From the NCBI GenBank assembly GCA_019022495.1, contig JAFEKR010000009.1, positions 1,054,001-1,118,000 of the forward strand: a stretch of DNA of 64,000 bases. Reading direction: 5' to 3'. A program made the position numbers and the translations under genes. This document shows positions 1 to 12,031 of the stretch, piece after piece. Each line of letters opens with the position of its first letter. The stretch's first letter is position 1. The notes below the pieces were generated by a model that was not told the origin of the DNA, ran no database searches, and saw only the letters and a list, made by a program, of their open reading frames with translations. Source of the stretch: Epichloe hybrida. Lineage: Eukaryota > Ascomycota > Sordariomycetes > Hypocreales > Clavicipitaceae.

Positions 1-94
1 ACGCACGGTGTGGACTGGCGACATTCTTATAGCTGTTTCACTTTCTGTGGTCGAACACAGTTCGTCCTGTCGCAAAACTTGCGTTGTAGAAAAT

Positions 95-1918
95 TTACCA
101 ACCAAAGGTCTCGCTGTGCCACCAAACTCTCCGTCCCTTCCTCGCCCATGGCCCGACTCTTTGCCTAACTTCTCTCGTCATATCCAAAGGACCACACACG
201 ATAACGGCAACCGAATCACTCGAGCCTTGGCGGAAAATGTCGCCTACAATCTTGTCGAAATCGGGTCTCTTGCGATTTTGTTTTTTAGACGCTACGCGGC
301 CGCTACTCCGGCGCAGTTGAGATAATTCCACGTCGCCACCAGCAGCAGCGTCTTCTCTCTCATCTGCCACGCCCATATCTCCCGTCAGGAAAAGCTGTAT
401 ACTCGGGTCCTCAAGCACACTCCTCCCGGTGGTCGCGTCTGAAACAGCCCATGTGGCGTCTCCGGCGCCGCGAATGGCCCAGATGAGCTGGAGTTTGGCC
501 GAGGGCAGTTCACTCTGTAGGGCATGATAAATGGGCAGCGTGAACGTGGCACCCACTCCGCCGGAGACGAGAAGCACCCTGGTAGGTCCCCAGCTGAGCA
601 AGTCGCCGAAGCGCGCGGTCATGGTGCCGTATGGCCCCTCGATGCCCAGAACGGTCTTGCGGGTCTCCGTAGTCGGTTGAGAGGTAGCAGAAGAGAAGGC
701 CGAGAGAATGTTGGTCATGGGTCCACTCCGGATACGGGCAACGAAGCTGATGGTACCATGTCGCTCGTCAACAGCAGCTACTGTGAGCGGGTTGTGGAGA
801 TAGTCCACGACGCCAGACTTGGACGCCGGGACGGTGATGGTTCGAGAGGAGGGCGGAATGCTCAGGTAGATGTGTGAGCCGGGAATGGTACGAAAATTGG
901 CAAGTTTGTGTGCGGGTATTGAAGACGTGATCTTTACGAGGGCCGTCCCGGTGATAGTTTCCAGAGTGGAGGGTGCATGGATGGTGGTGACGCGACGGAC
1001 AGCCAGGTCAGCGATGAAGATGACCACCGCCTCGATAATGAAGAAGCGAGCCGACGAAGCATGGAAAAAAAGCAGCACGGGCATCAGCATGGCCACGACC
1101 AGGTGCGTGACGAAGAAGATGCGGTAGGAATACTTCCTAACAGCACGCGTGGCTGTTGCAGCTATTCCATGGAACCCGAGGGAGGCAACGACGCCACAGA
1201 ATACGACGGGGCTGAAGATGCGTCTCAGCCAGATGCCCGCGTAGATGAAGTAGGCGTTGTAGAGGATCAAGTGGAGGAGGAGAAGACCATAGATTATGCG
1301 GCCCAGGACTCTGTGGTAGCGGTTGATGTGCTCGTGGGAGGAGCGGAATGCCCAGGCGAAAGGGTTCAGGGCTTTTAGAGCAAGAAGATACTGGATGGGC
1401 AGTTGGGATACGGCGATGGCGCCCAGTCTCTTGGTGAGGTGGAAATAGTCTTGGTTCTTCTCGGTCAGCCAGGTGAAGGCGGAAGATATATAGGGTCAAG
1501 GCCACATCTTACCGTTGCCTGTTCCCTTGACAGTCAAGACAAGCAGCCATGCCGTCCAGAGCGCACCGATGACCCATTCATCCCACTGGCCGCAGTGAGA
1601 GCCGGCGAAGTAGACATGGTCGCCGAGCCACCATGTGAGTCTCCTCCACTTGACGGTGATCTCGGAGGCTGAGGCTGAGCCCTGCTGGTGTGCTCTCACC
1701 ACGGGTGATCTGGGGACAGGTGCGTACCGGCCTTGCTCGTTGGACGCCGAGGCCCGGCCGGCTTGGTACACGACACGCCGGGAGACGCGGTAAAGAAGAA
1801 ATATCAGAGCTGGTGCGAGGGCCGAATAATGGGCCATGCACGCATAAAAGTCGAGAGCCTGGCGTCGCAGCTGCTTTTCTTCATGGGAAAGGGCTGGAAA
1901 CCCGTACGGCCAGCCCAT
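95..1918 (-). CDS. Ferric reductase-like transmembrane oxidoreductase
   Basis: Two exons, 1918-1513 and 1449-95, with a 63-base intron (GTAAGA...AAG), give 586 residues. The start codon at 1918 opens a conserved-looking N-terminus (MGWPYGFPAL). A hydrophobic helix follows, then in exon 2 the ferric reductase haem core: the DYFHLTKRLG region, SSHEHINRYHRVLGR and LLLHLILYNAY, with a further His at FVTHLVV. Next come a FAD-binding barrel (NPLTVAAVDE) and the NADPH domain (LVSGGVGATFTLPIYHA, then VIVCGPLDMTREV). It ends WWHSETFGW, the usual aromatic C-terminus of fungal FRE proteins. Known for the family: electrons pass from cytosolic NADPH via FAD and two haems across the plasma membrane to Fe(III) or Cu(II). 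An in-frame ATG lies upstream of 1918, but its extra 40 residues look unlike the family. No GATA-type iron-repressor cluster was obvious upstream. It diverges from the SHMT gene. The metal specificity is unknown. Confidence 0.87.
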
Positions 1919-2332
1919 GACGAACTCAGTTGCACATTCAGCTTGGGCAGTACGGATACGGACAGTACAGACAGTACTATTACGTGTGCGTGGAACTGGG
2001 AACGTGGTTGAGCGAGGCCGGGCAGGCGCCGTTTTCACGTGGCGCTCATTGGCCAGCGCCGATTGCGAGCCCCTCCTCCATGGTGCAGCATTGGTGCTCC
2101 ATGGTCGCTCCTTCTCTCACCCAAACGACAAAGACCCCGCTACAAGCCTACAACCACCCCACCGCCACTGCCTCCATCCCCCGATCTCGCCCCGCCAGTT
2201 TTTTTCCTCTGCTACACTTTTTGTTTATCCCTCGTTCTCTCATCCACACCTTCGCATTGGGCTTTCAATATTCTAGTCCAACCCTCTTACTTTCCCTTCT
2301 CGATACCCCTTCTACATATACAAGTATTCACC
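1919..2332. promoter_or_regulatory. Divergent promoter region, ferric reductase / SHMT
   Basis: This 414-base gap separates two divergent start codons. It carries a CACGTG E-box at 2036-2041 and then a long pyrimidine-rich stretch leading to the SHMT start, as is common upstream of highly expressed fungal genes. No TATA box was obvious. A regulatory role for the E-box is inference. Confidence 0.45.
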
Positions 2333-4057
2333 ATGTCGTCCGACTACGCCCTGTCTTCCGCTCACAAGGAGGTCCGTGACTGCCCCGCCCATGAATGGAA
2401 CAGCGTGATGATGACGCGCACGCATTGAAGAGAGAATTGCCAGGCTAACAGACCTTGTGTTGTTTAGATGCTCGAGAAGTCCCTTCTCGCGTCTGATCCT
2501 GAGGTGGCTTCCATCATGGTACGCTTCACGTGTTGATTGCAAAGACTTTCGACAAAATCCTTCCGACTTCGCAGGCATGCTAACAGTCCCCCTCTGCAGA
2601 GCGACGAAATCCAGCGTCAGCGAGAGTCCATTGTCCTCATTGCCTCCGAGAACATTACCTCACGTGCTGTTTTCGATGCTCTCGGCTCTCCCATGTCTAA
2701 CAAGTACTCTGAGGGTTACCCAGGTGCTCGTTACTACGGCGGCAACCAGCACATTGACCAGATTGAGCTACTTTGCCAGCGCCGTGCTCTTGAGACTTTC
2801 CACCTCGACTCGGAGAAGTGGGGTGTCAATGTCCAGTGCTTGTCCGGCAGCCCTGCCAACCTGCAGGTCTATCAGGCTATCATGCCTCCTCACGGCCGTC
2901 TCATGGGTCTTGACCTTCCCCACGGTGGCCATCTTAGCCACGGCTACCAGACTCCTCAGCGAAAGTAAGATACTACTGCCACCTTGCCTATGAATTAGGC
3001 CGCTGGTATTCAGCATTGTCAGAAAAAAAGTCGTTACTGACTGATCCGTTTCTTCTTCTCTTATAGGATCTCTGCCGTTTCAACCTACTTTGAGACCATG
3101 CCCTACCGAGTTGACCTTGAGACTGGCATCATCGATTATGACCAACTCGCCAAGAACGCTATCCTCTACCGACCCAAGGTCCTCGTCGCCGGGACCTCGG
3201 CTTATTGTCGTTTGATTGACTATAAGCGCATGCGGGAGATTGCTGACTCTGTCGGTGCTTACCTTGTTGTCGATATGGCCCATATCTCCGGTCTTATCGC
3301 CGCCGAGGTCATCCCCACTCCTTTCCAATATGCCGATATCGTTACCACGACTACGCACAAGTCCCTCCGTGGCCCTCGCGGTGCCATGATTTTCTTCCGC
3401 AAGGGAGTCCGCTCAGTTGACGCCAAGACTGGGAAAGAGACCCTTTATGATCTCGAGGGCCCCATCAACTTCTCCGTCTTCCCCGGTCATCAGGGTGGTC
3501 CTCACAACCACACCATTACTGCCTTGGCCGTTGCCCTGAAGCAGGCCCAGACACCAGAATTTAAGGCGTATCAGGAGAAAGTTGTATCCAATGCAAAGAC
3601 TCTGGAGAAGACTTTCAAAACTCTTGGTCACAAACTCGTCGCCGACGGAACTGACAGCCACATGGTGCTTGTTGACCTTCGGCAGCACAGCCTGGACGGT
3701 GCTCGTCTTGAGGCTGTTCTTGAGCAGATCAACATTGCTTGCAACAAGAACTCTATTCCCGGTGACAAGAGCGCTTTGACCCCCTGCGGTATCCGTATCG
3801 GTACACCAGCCATGACGAGCCGTGGTTTCGGCGAGAGTGACTTTGAGCGCGTTGCCAAGTACATTGACGAGAGTATCAAGATCTGCAAGGACGTCCAGGG
3901 TGCCCTCCCTAAGGAAGCCAACAAGCTGAAGGACTTCAAGGCCAAGATTTCTAGCGGTGAGGTCACTCGCATCATTGAGCTTCGCAAAGAAATCTCTACT
4001 TGGACCAGCGCCTTCCCTCTGCCGGTTGAGGGCTGGCGTTTGGATGCTGGCGTCTAG
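2333..4057 (+). CDS. SHM2: Serine hydroxymethyltransferase, cytosolic
   Basis: Four exons, 2333-2371, 2468-2518, 2600-2964 and 3067-4057, encode 481 residues, the usual length of the cytosolic enzyme. No N-terminal targeting sequence is visible, which argues against the mitochondrial isoform. Visible motifs include [17 protein letters not shown] near the start of the large domain, [14 protein letters not shown], the PLP-lysine segment [26 protein letters not shown], and [15 protein letters not shown] near the end. It interconverts serine plus tetrahydrofolate with glycine plus 5,10-methylene-tetrahydrofolate, feeding one-carbon units to purine, thymidylate and methionine synthesis. The first two coding exons are tiny (39 and 51 bases). 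The first donor is a weak GTCCGT. All splice phases join correctly. Confidence 0.97.
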
Positions 4058-5088
4058 ACGTTCAGCATACCTCAGAAACACACGTGCTTAGGACCGACGG
4101 AAGCATGATGACATGAAGGGGAGTCAAGAAAATGTTGGAGAGTCGAAACTCTACACGAGGGGAAATTTAACATGGATCAGGCCAAACGGCGAATGTTCAA
4201 CAACTTGCATTTTACAGGCTGGCGCAACTGATATTTATTCATCTTTTACAAACTTGGCGAAGCTATTTCGATTTCGCTGTGTCATTTGTTTCATGTATTG
4301 GAAAGGTTTCCGAGAGGTTAGGAGTTGTCGGCGACAACTGGCTTCAACTTGGAAAAACAAACGAGGTGGAATATCATCCATACTCGCTCACAGAGGCGCT
4401 CAACGCTCCGAGTGAGATAATGCTTATCTGACTGTGAATAGACAAGCTAATTCCCATTGCACATGTTGTGTTGCAATTTTGTCTTTGGTGCGCTTACTCC
4501 ATGTGTGAAGGTCCTTGCATCGCCGTGGCCGCAAACGTGCTCGTTAGCAATGTGTACCAAACACCATCATCGGTTCGCTTAGACCCTTCCATATCCGCAA
4601 TCAGTTCAACACGCCACATGCACGAACGCTTTTTATAGGCTCGTGTACAAATATATTGACAATACAATAGTGGCACGAAAGTACGCAACCTCACGCCTCG
4701 TTTGACCCAAGGTTTTTCTCAAAACACCCGCCCCCCCCCCTCCCCTTTCTAAATTAAAACAACCTTGTAAGTTTTCTTGGTCTGCTTTGAGAAATAAAAT
4801 AGAAGTGAGGATAGAAGAATGAGAGAAGACAAGTCAAAAGCCCTGACCCACCAAAAACTTTCATAAAACAGGGACAAAGATGATGATGTGAAAAAAAAAA
4901 GACGGAGCAGCCATTGAATCAACGTGACGCCTCGCACCCTGGATATTCAATGGGTTAAGAACAGCAGTCGCTATATGTACTTTCCCTAGCCAGTGAAAGG
5001 AACAAAATCAGATGAAGGAGACGGCATAGTCCTCCACGGATATCTAACTATATATATATATGTATACAAGGGAGAAAAGGGGGGCGCT
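4058..5088. other. Convergent intergenic region (SHMT / SPT7)
   Basis: About 1 kb lies between two convergent stop codons. It holds 3' untranslated sequence, a cytosine run (about 4730-4745), a purine-rich tract with a run of adenines near 4890, and a short TA microsatellite at about 5050-5065. The ORFs here are short, with no recognisable motif, and I see no gene. Confidence 0.6.
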
Positions 5089-8000
5089 TCATTGAGCGAT
5101 GCTCTCGGGGCTCATCATGGCAATGGCATCATCTTTGTCGGTCTGGCTTGTACCAGCTTGGCTTGGATTACTTTCGGTTCTTTCCATGCTGGCGCTGAGA
5201 GCGAGGAGTGCGGGATTCGGTACGGGGACGGGGACGGGCGTGACGGTGATGGACTTTTTCTTGGCGGGCATGGTGTTGGAGGTTGGTGCTCCGGCGGCGG
5301 CCGGAGCGAGGGCTGAGGCTGAGGTTGAGGTTGCTGCGTGGGCTTTGGCTTCTGCTGCGGCGGCGGCAAGCTCCATTTTCTTCTTCTTCTTGGCCAGCGC
5401 CAATTGTTCCCGAGGTGGCCGCTTCTGAGCGGACATGATCTTGCCGCTTGCTCCCAATCTGGGACGAGGCTTACGCTGCTTGACTGGCAAGTCTTCGTCC
5501 TCGACGAGGGGCTTATCTCCATTAGCATGCAGCTTGGCGAGGAAGAAGTTCTTGACAAGCCCGATTTGGTCGTGGATGCTGTCGTTGGTAACGGACTCAA
5601 GTTGTGGGGGGGCTTCGAGCACGTCTGTGGATTCGGAGCCCACGGTTTGCGTCTGCATCTGGTATTGACTCCGAACCCTGCTGTGGAGGAGGTGGAATGG
5701 GACGGAGAAGGAGTCGAGGCCCATTTCTCTGTCCAGGCCAAGGGCGCGGAACCCGAAGAAATCTTCGCCGAGGTCGTCGGCAAAATCACCACTCATGAAC
5801 TGGTCACTGCCGTCCTTGAAGGCCCCTACACCGTCGGCACCAGCGTCTGCAGAAAGGGCTGGTCGCAAAAGGTCTGTGAGATGCAACTTCATGCGCTCGT
5901 GGAGGATGCCCAGCCTTGAGCTTAGGCGGTCAACATCATCCATGACATACTGCTCAAGCGACGCGACATCATGGCCAGTCTCGTCCAAAGTATGCAACAC
6001 CACCTCTTCAGGGGTAAAGCGTGGCTGGATAACCGGTCCTTGAAGTGTCTGTACAGATGTCTTCTCGGCCTCGCGGTAGGTGTTGAATGTTTTGACCAGC
6101 TTCTGGAAGTAATCAGCAGCAATACCTGTCAGGGTGTCAATTGCTGAGGGCTGAAGTTCCTCAAACCCCGTATGATAGAGAATCTTGCCGACGGAGCGCT
6201 TGAGGGCACTTTGGCACGTCTCTGGTGCCATCACTGGCCCATCATCGGAGATGAAATGTGGTTCAATGTCCTGTTCGTGGAAAGTATCTGTATTGGACTT
6301 GGGAAACTGGTTCGTGTACACTTGTGATTGGACCTGCATTTGCTTGATGACTGAGATCTTGGTCGCAAGTTTCCTGGTTTCCTGGATCTGATATATATTG
6401 TCGTCCATTTTTTTGGTCAGTCGACTTTTGGGTGCAACAAACGTTCCACTGGGTACTAGTCTGAGAAAGTCTTCGTGCTGGTTGATGACTTGGCCATCGC
6501 CATCCTCAATCCACTGCACTTTCGGTTTGATGTCCGGTATATTGGACAAGGAGTTGTAGTAATCAGGCATCACTTGCTCGGTTTCTTCGTCGATACCCTC
6601 GGCAAGGGTTTCCGATTGCTTGGTCGCAGCATTGTCCTTACCTGTGCCAGCAGCACTGCCCATGCTTGGATGTGTGGAGATGCCCATCGTTTCGGCCTCC
6701 TTTTGGTGCTTGAGGAACCATCGCATCCCGGATCGACTTCTCAACAGTGCGGGGGCATCGATGTTGAGCGTGTTGTCTTTGAATAAAATATGGCGCTCTT
6801 TTGCAGCCAGCGCTCGGTCTTTCTTAGTCGTCTGTTTCCAGATCTTATACTCCTCGTCCTCGTATGCTTGCTCTACGACCTCTCCAAAGGCTTGGTTTAA
6901 AGCCATTCCATTGATGCTGGTCCCATCGATATCCATAGCATCAACATTGCTGCCAATGCCAGAATGACCGTTGACAGCGCAGGATGGAGTGATCGAACCA
7001 GCCACCGGCGGGGTTGAGAACCCGCTTCCATCAACCTCGGAGCCCTCTCGGCCAGCTTTCCCCAAGAGACCATTTAGCTGTAAGACTGGCTTCTGGTCCA
7101 CCACAGGAGTGTCCTCCTTCTGGTCGTGTGGCGCAGTACGCGATTTTGTTCCTTTTGTTGTTGCTTTACGGCCACGGGATGACATGATTGGTTCATCGTC
7201 GGAATCGTCACCACCATCGTCTTCACCACCATTCTGCTTCCGTCTCTCCTCGGCCTCCACTTCAGCCCGCGATCGGACGACCAGGTCCGGTATCAGTGGA
7301 ACCAACTTCTCAGCCTCCTTTCTCATGCCGTTCGCCATTCGCCGAAGGGGCGAATTCATATCTTGGTTGTATTTTAGGCAATTGTCCCAGATGAGGTTCA
7401 GATCAGTTACAAAATCTGTTTTTGACTTGTAGGTTAAAGATTTCAGCTTCTTGGTCATACTACCAAGATCCATGGGGTTTTTAATGACTGAATAAGAGCG
7501 TTCCGCGTTAGCCAGACACCCTTCTGGATCGAATGTCTTCGGGGGGGGAAAAAGTCAGTCCCTTTTCAACTCACATGTGTAATAGTCGGGAGCTTCTCTC
7601 TTGTTCACCCTCGTCAAAAACGGTGTGGAGTATTCTGTATGTGCTTTCAGTTCCGTCAAAACTTTTTCCAAGGCCTCGTAAAGTTCTTCCTGATTGACAT
7701 TCTCCTCACTGGCCCATTTGCTTCGATTTTTCCGCACTTCGTTCATCAGCATTCTCAACTCGGCATCAGAAGCTCGTACTTGGTCGCGTTTCATGTCGAT
7801 TCTGGCAATGAGATGTTTGAGAGTAAGGCTCGAAGCACCGAGGTTTGCACTACTGAGCGAACCTTGATTGGTCACTTGCGCACCGCCAGGGCCATTTGAC
7901 TGGTTGTTATCCATCTCAGCTTGGAGCTGTTTCTCTGAATCTTCCAAGCGCTGCTGTTCAAGCATCGCTGTGCGGTCGTTTTCCAAGGTATACATGATTG

Positions 8001-8682
8001 TATGGAAGCTCCGCCTGGCTGCCTCCTCCGTGGCGAGACGGGCCTCTTCCAGCTTCTCGATTGTACCATCGTCACCGTCACCGTTCTTGCTTTTATTCTG
8101 CGAGTCTCCTTGACTTGATTTTGTTTTATCAGCCAACCTTCCGGGCGAGTTCACAGAGTGAACTGGGGAGCTGCCAGATTTCGACGGCGATAGGAAGGGG
8201 TTGGTAGAAACTGAAGCTGTAGGGCCTTGCCTCTTCAGCCCAGACGAAACAACTGCTGCTTCCTCGTCGTCTTCTTCGTCGTCGTCGTCGTCGTCGTCGT
8301 CGTAATCATCTTCGTCAATGGCACGCTTGGCTTTTTTGAATGGTGGTTCTTTGACAGGTTCGTGGTCTGTGGTTGGGGGGAGCGTGACGGTTGGTGTCGG
8401 CGCACGACGTTTGAGGGCTGCAATCGCGTCATAATTATATGAACCATCATCCGCAAAGATCAAGGCAATCTTGTCCTCCGTTTTGCGATATAAATTGGCG
8501 AAGAGAGCGCGACGGTTCTCTTCTTCTATATCGACGGCTGCCTCAGGCACCAGTCCAGTGGTATTATCAACGGGGGTTTGAGTACGCGCCGTTCTATCGT
8601 CGAGATGGTTCAAAGACCTGCTACTGTTTGTATGATGCAACGCAGGGGGTGGCCAAGCTGGCAAGCCATTGGAAATAGACAT
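5089..8682 (-). CDS. SPT7: SAGA complex subunit Spt7 (bromodomain, histone fold)
   Basis: Two exons, 8682-7575 and 7487-5089, encode 1168 residues. The 87-base intron (GTGAGT...CAG) falls inside the bromodomain. Exon 1 ends [18 protein letters not shown] and exon 2 resumes [17 protein letters not shown]...NCLKYN, with the conserved acetyl-lysine-binding Asn. Residues about 790-875 form the bromodomain-associated histone fold ([20 protein letters not shown]...YFQKL), which in yeast pairs with a TAF10-type partner. An acidic Asp/Glu run lies near residue 130. The C-terminus is Ala- and Lys-rich (polypyrimidine on the + strand). Spt7 holds the SAGA co-activator complex together in the nucleus. 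The ATG at 8682 opens [13 protein letters not shown]. An in-frame ATG at 8841 would add 53 residues of atypical sequence and was not chosen. Confidence 0.94.
8270..8304. repeat. GTC/GAC trinucleotide run in SPT7
   Basis: A nearly pure GTC repeat on the + strand encodes a poly-aspartate run in Spt7 exon 1 (residues about 126-137). It is a likely length-variable site between strains. Confidence 0.8.
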
Positions 8683-9282
8683 GTTGGGCCCGTGGCGATG
8701 AAAGCGACATGCAGGCGCGGTGTCGCCATGCGCGATAGGATGCGCTCGCGTAGGGCCGGATGAAGGGCTATTGACGATTTTATAACGACATGGATCAATA
8801 GAGCGGCATTGACATAGATGGAAGACCAAGTATCGCGACAATCGAGATGGGGTTGGTGGTGTCTTGATGGATCGCGACCGGTGCGATTTGTCGGCAGATC
8901 AAGAGGTGAGGTTGAGGATTTGGGGAGAGCGTGGTACCGCAGGCTTTCCCCGAAGCGGGACTCTCTCCTAAGTTCGGACTTGCAGAGCGGGCTTGGCGCT
9001 CGGCGGAGCACTGTTTCGCCGCCCTTGAGAAGATGGCCTTGCAACATCTACTTCCTCACATTCAGCAACAGCCCGGGACTTTCTGAAATGCAACCTCACA
9101 AATTGGTGACGGCAATAGTATTGTATTTTGCGAGTTGTTCAGAAATAATGCAGCATTGTTGTGTCGATGCACTGCCAGCCCGGAAACCTCAGACCAGCAT
9201 CTGCAACCAATCAATCTCGGGTGCGCCCGCCTTCGACGTACCTTGCCGAAGGGGTGGATGATGGGCGTGTATATTAGGCCGT

Positions 9283-9296
9283 GTATCACGTGATAC
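9283..9296. promoter_or_regulatory. Palindromic E-box GTATCACGTGATAC
   Basis: A perfect 14-base palindrome is centred on CACGTG, the core bound by Cbf1-type bHLH and some bZIP factors. It lies about 600 bases upstream of Spt7 and 760 bases upstream of the VanZ-like start. A role in either promoter is inference from symmetry and position only. Confidence 0.4.
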
Positions 9297-9723
9297 ATCA
9301 CGGCCATGTGATGCCTGGGATGACAAGTTGACAAATGACTGCCCAGCAGTGAGCACGCTGGAAGGAAAGAATCAGTCAGTTCCAAGGATTCTCTTGTATC
9401 GCTTCGAATTTGAGAATAGAGATTTTGATACAACGAGGCCGCCTACGTCCAGCAACAAATGGAAGAGGTGACGCCGTTGTCGTCTTCGAACAGGCGATGA
9501 AGTCATGGGCGCTCAGCAGCCAGTAGAAACCAAGCGTTCTGTCCGGCTGGGGCCTTCTTCCTTCTTACACCCACTGTAGGTACCGCAACAGCTCAGCCAG
9601 CGAAAGCAGCTAAAGCTGAATACCCATGGCTGGAAGGGTCCAGGCCTCGAATATATGCACTTCAGTGGCCACTTCCCGCTCCCGCTCTTGAACAACGGAA
9701 GGTGGCAGCTTAACCAACAAAAA

Positions 9724-9771
9724 AGCCACCCAAAAAAAGGCCACCCAAAGGCCACCCAAAGGCCACCCAAA
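9724..9771. repeat. 11-base tandem repeat GGCCACCCAAA
   Basis: Three exact copies (9739-9749, 9750-9760, 9761-9771) follow one degenerate copy with a longer adenine run. A minisatellite seed in non-coding DNA, with no function evident. Confidence 0.85.
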
Positions 9772-10054
9772 GCTGGGCTTCCATCTTGAACCCTTTGGCC
9801 TCAGCTCGCCTCCAAGATTTCGCACGCCTCCGACGTCTTCAGGCCATCCTGGCCATTGCTCACCCTACAATTCACAGATCTAAGATTCGTCATATTACTG
9901 CAACTGGCTACGTCGCTGTTCAGCTACTTCTCTTGCTTGGGTGGGCACCTCGGAGCTTGCGCAAGCTGCCTTGCGCCAATTACCAGCCTTGCCTTGCCAT
10001 CTACCTCTCGGGTTCTCGAATTACGAGTCAATATTGACTCAATCACCTGGCAAT

Positions 10055-10376
10055 ATGCGGATACGCTTACCATTCGCAGGTACACCCTCCCTCCTCTTGC
10101 CAGCAAGACGAAGCCACCGACTTGTCCCACATGAATCGCGCACAAGCTAATTAGCGCAATCATCCTGCAGGTGTATTTCTGCTATTGCTTCTAATAGCTG
10201 GCTATGCTGGGCTCACCAAACTCCAGCTTGGACAATATGTCAATGACAAGGTCTTACACCTTGTGACGTTTTTCATTCTCACGATCGTGTTCTACTGGAT
10301 CGTCGATACCAACCGTCGCCGAAACCTCAACATGACCTTGGTCGTGTGCACGTTGTGTCTTGGTGTTGGTTCCGAA
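10055..10376 (+). pseudogene. VanZ-like membrane protein, 3' half missing
   Basis: Exon 1 is 10055-10079 (MRIRLPFA plus one base). A 91-base intron (10080-10170) joins to a second exon opening VFLLLLLIAGYAGLTK. The sequence then matches the recalled fungal VanZ-domain family, with YVNDKVLHLVTFF and YWIVDTNRRRNLN, up to LGVGSE at about 10376. There the similarity stops: the expected Gln-rich segment and the last membrane helices (about 40-60 residues) are absent. In the same frame the sequence continues as unrelated residues to a stop at 10508. The DNA from 10378 on instead matches an auxin efflux carrier in another frame. The truncated reading would give a 120-residue protein with one or two helices. 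Whether it is expressed is unknown. The family's cellular role in fungi is not established. Confidence 0.75.
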
Positions 10377-12031
10377 CGAGGCCGTTTTGGAAGTCGTCTG
10401 TGTCAGTTTGCCTGGTTACATCATCGCCCGGCTCGGTCACTTCGATGCCGAAAAGCAAAAGTTCCTTGCGAACCTGAATGTTATGCTCTTCACGCCATGC
10501 CTCAGTAAGTAATCGCGTCAATCTCGCACCTGTCGCCTCGTGTTCTCAATCTAATCGCATGTCATCATCTTGGAATAGTTTTCACCAAGCTCGCCTCACA
10601 ACTCAACGCCGAAACATTGTCCGAACTCGCCATCATTCCCGCCATCTTCATCGTCCAAACTGCCGTATCATGGGTGGTTTCCATATTAGTCGCCAAAGCC
10701 TTTCGATTCAATAAGCGAGCCGCCAATTTTGTCACTGCCATGGGTGTCTTCGGAAACTCGAATTCATTGCCCATCTCTCTTGTAATGTCGCTTTCTCAGA
10801 CGATCAAGGGCCTTCACTGGGACAGAATACCCGGCGACAATGACGACGAGGTTGCCGCAAGAGGCATCCTGTATCTTCTGATTTTCCAGCAACTCGGTCA
10901 ATTAGTGCGCTGGAGCTGGGGCTACCATGTGCTGCTGGCCCCCAAGGACAAGTACGCTGAATACCAGGATGAAATTGCCGAAGAAGGTCAACAACGATAC
11001 CTTGATGAACCCCAAGACGATGACACTCGTGCTTTGATCGACCGGCTAGAGGGCGACACTGAGGAAGAGGACGAGAATCGCAGCCTGGACTCCCGAGACT
11101 ATGTCCCCGCCGGCCGAACACCTATCGCTGGCGCATCGCAGTCTTCCACGGCCGAACACAGCGATGACGAAGACCTGCTTTCTCCCAAAAAGGCCAAAGC
11201 GACTTATTCGACCTTTCCTAGCCATCAACAAGGCGCCATGCGCGGGGAGAACGGTTCAAATCCATTTCCGCATGTCCGTGACAACCAAACCGATCGTCGG
11301 ACCTTGAGAGCACGTGTCGGGGCTTATGGCCATGGACACATGCTCAAAGTATACAACGTCTTGCCCCGTCCCCTGCAAATAGTCATGTCTTTGGCCAAGC
11401 GCAGTTTTGTAAAGACATCTTCCTTTGTATGGGAGTTCATGAATCCGCCGTTGTGGGCCATACTTTTTGCCGTTCTGGTTGCTTCGATCCCTGCGCTGCA
11501 GAAGCTGTTTTTTGAAGAAGGCTCTTTCGTTAACAACAGTGTCACGAATGCCGTGAAATCGAGCGGTGGTGTCGCCGTGCCGTTGATTCTTGTTGTTCTG
11601 GGTGCCAATTTGGCCCGGAACACCATGGCTCGAGATGACAATCACGATGCCGAGGAGGAACATATTGGAACCAAGTTACTCGTTGCTTCCTTGCTGAGTC
11701 GCATGGTTCTCCCAACAGCCATCATGGCGCCTCTCCTGGCCCTCACTGCCAAGTATCTCAATGTCAGCATCCTGGACGATCCGATCTTCATCATCGTTTG
11801 CTTCCTGCTCACAGGCGCCCCGAGCGCTCTCCAATTGGCCCAAATCTGCCAGATCAATATGGTCTTTGAGAAGACTATGGGCCGCATCCTGTTCCAGAGT
11901 TATGTCATTTGGTCAGTTCCTTCTTCACGTGTGGTCATTCCAGAATCGAAATCTAACAATGAGACAGGATATTGCCATCTACTCTTGTACTAGTCATGAT
12001 GGCCCTCGAGGTTGTTGAGTGGGCCAGGTGA
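10377..12031 (+). CDS. Auxin efflux carrier-type membrane transporter, 5'-truncated
   Basis: Coding sequence from 10378 reads EAVLEVVCVSLPGYI then NVMLFTPCL. It splices (intron 10505-10578) to IFTKLASQLNAETL, runs to 11911, and joins across 11912-11967 to a last exon 11968-12031 ending ALEVVEWAR. This is the Mem_trans (PIN/ECM3-like) family. Several N-terminal helices, ANFVTAMGVFGNSNSLPIS and GILYLLIFQQLGQLVRW precede a long acidic cytoplasmic loop, followed by four or five C-terminal helices. No initiator fits: the frame is closed upstream by TGA at 10333, and the sequence before 10377 belongs to a VanZ-like gene. The first in-frame ATG (10483) would remove the first helix. Either a deletion fused two genes or the assembly has lost sequence here. 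If functional, it would sit in the ER or plasma membrane and export an unknown solute. Confidence 0.8.

Larger units (their letters stand above)
8683..10054. other. Long divergent intergenic region (SPT7 / VanZ-like)
   Basis: 1.37 kb upstream of both Spt7 and the VanZ-like gene. It contains a 14-base perfect palindrome with a CACGTG core (9283-9296) and an 11-base tandem repeat (9724-9771), listed separately. The ORFs are short and of low complexity, and none has a recognisable domain. Confidence 0.55.
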
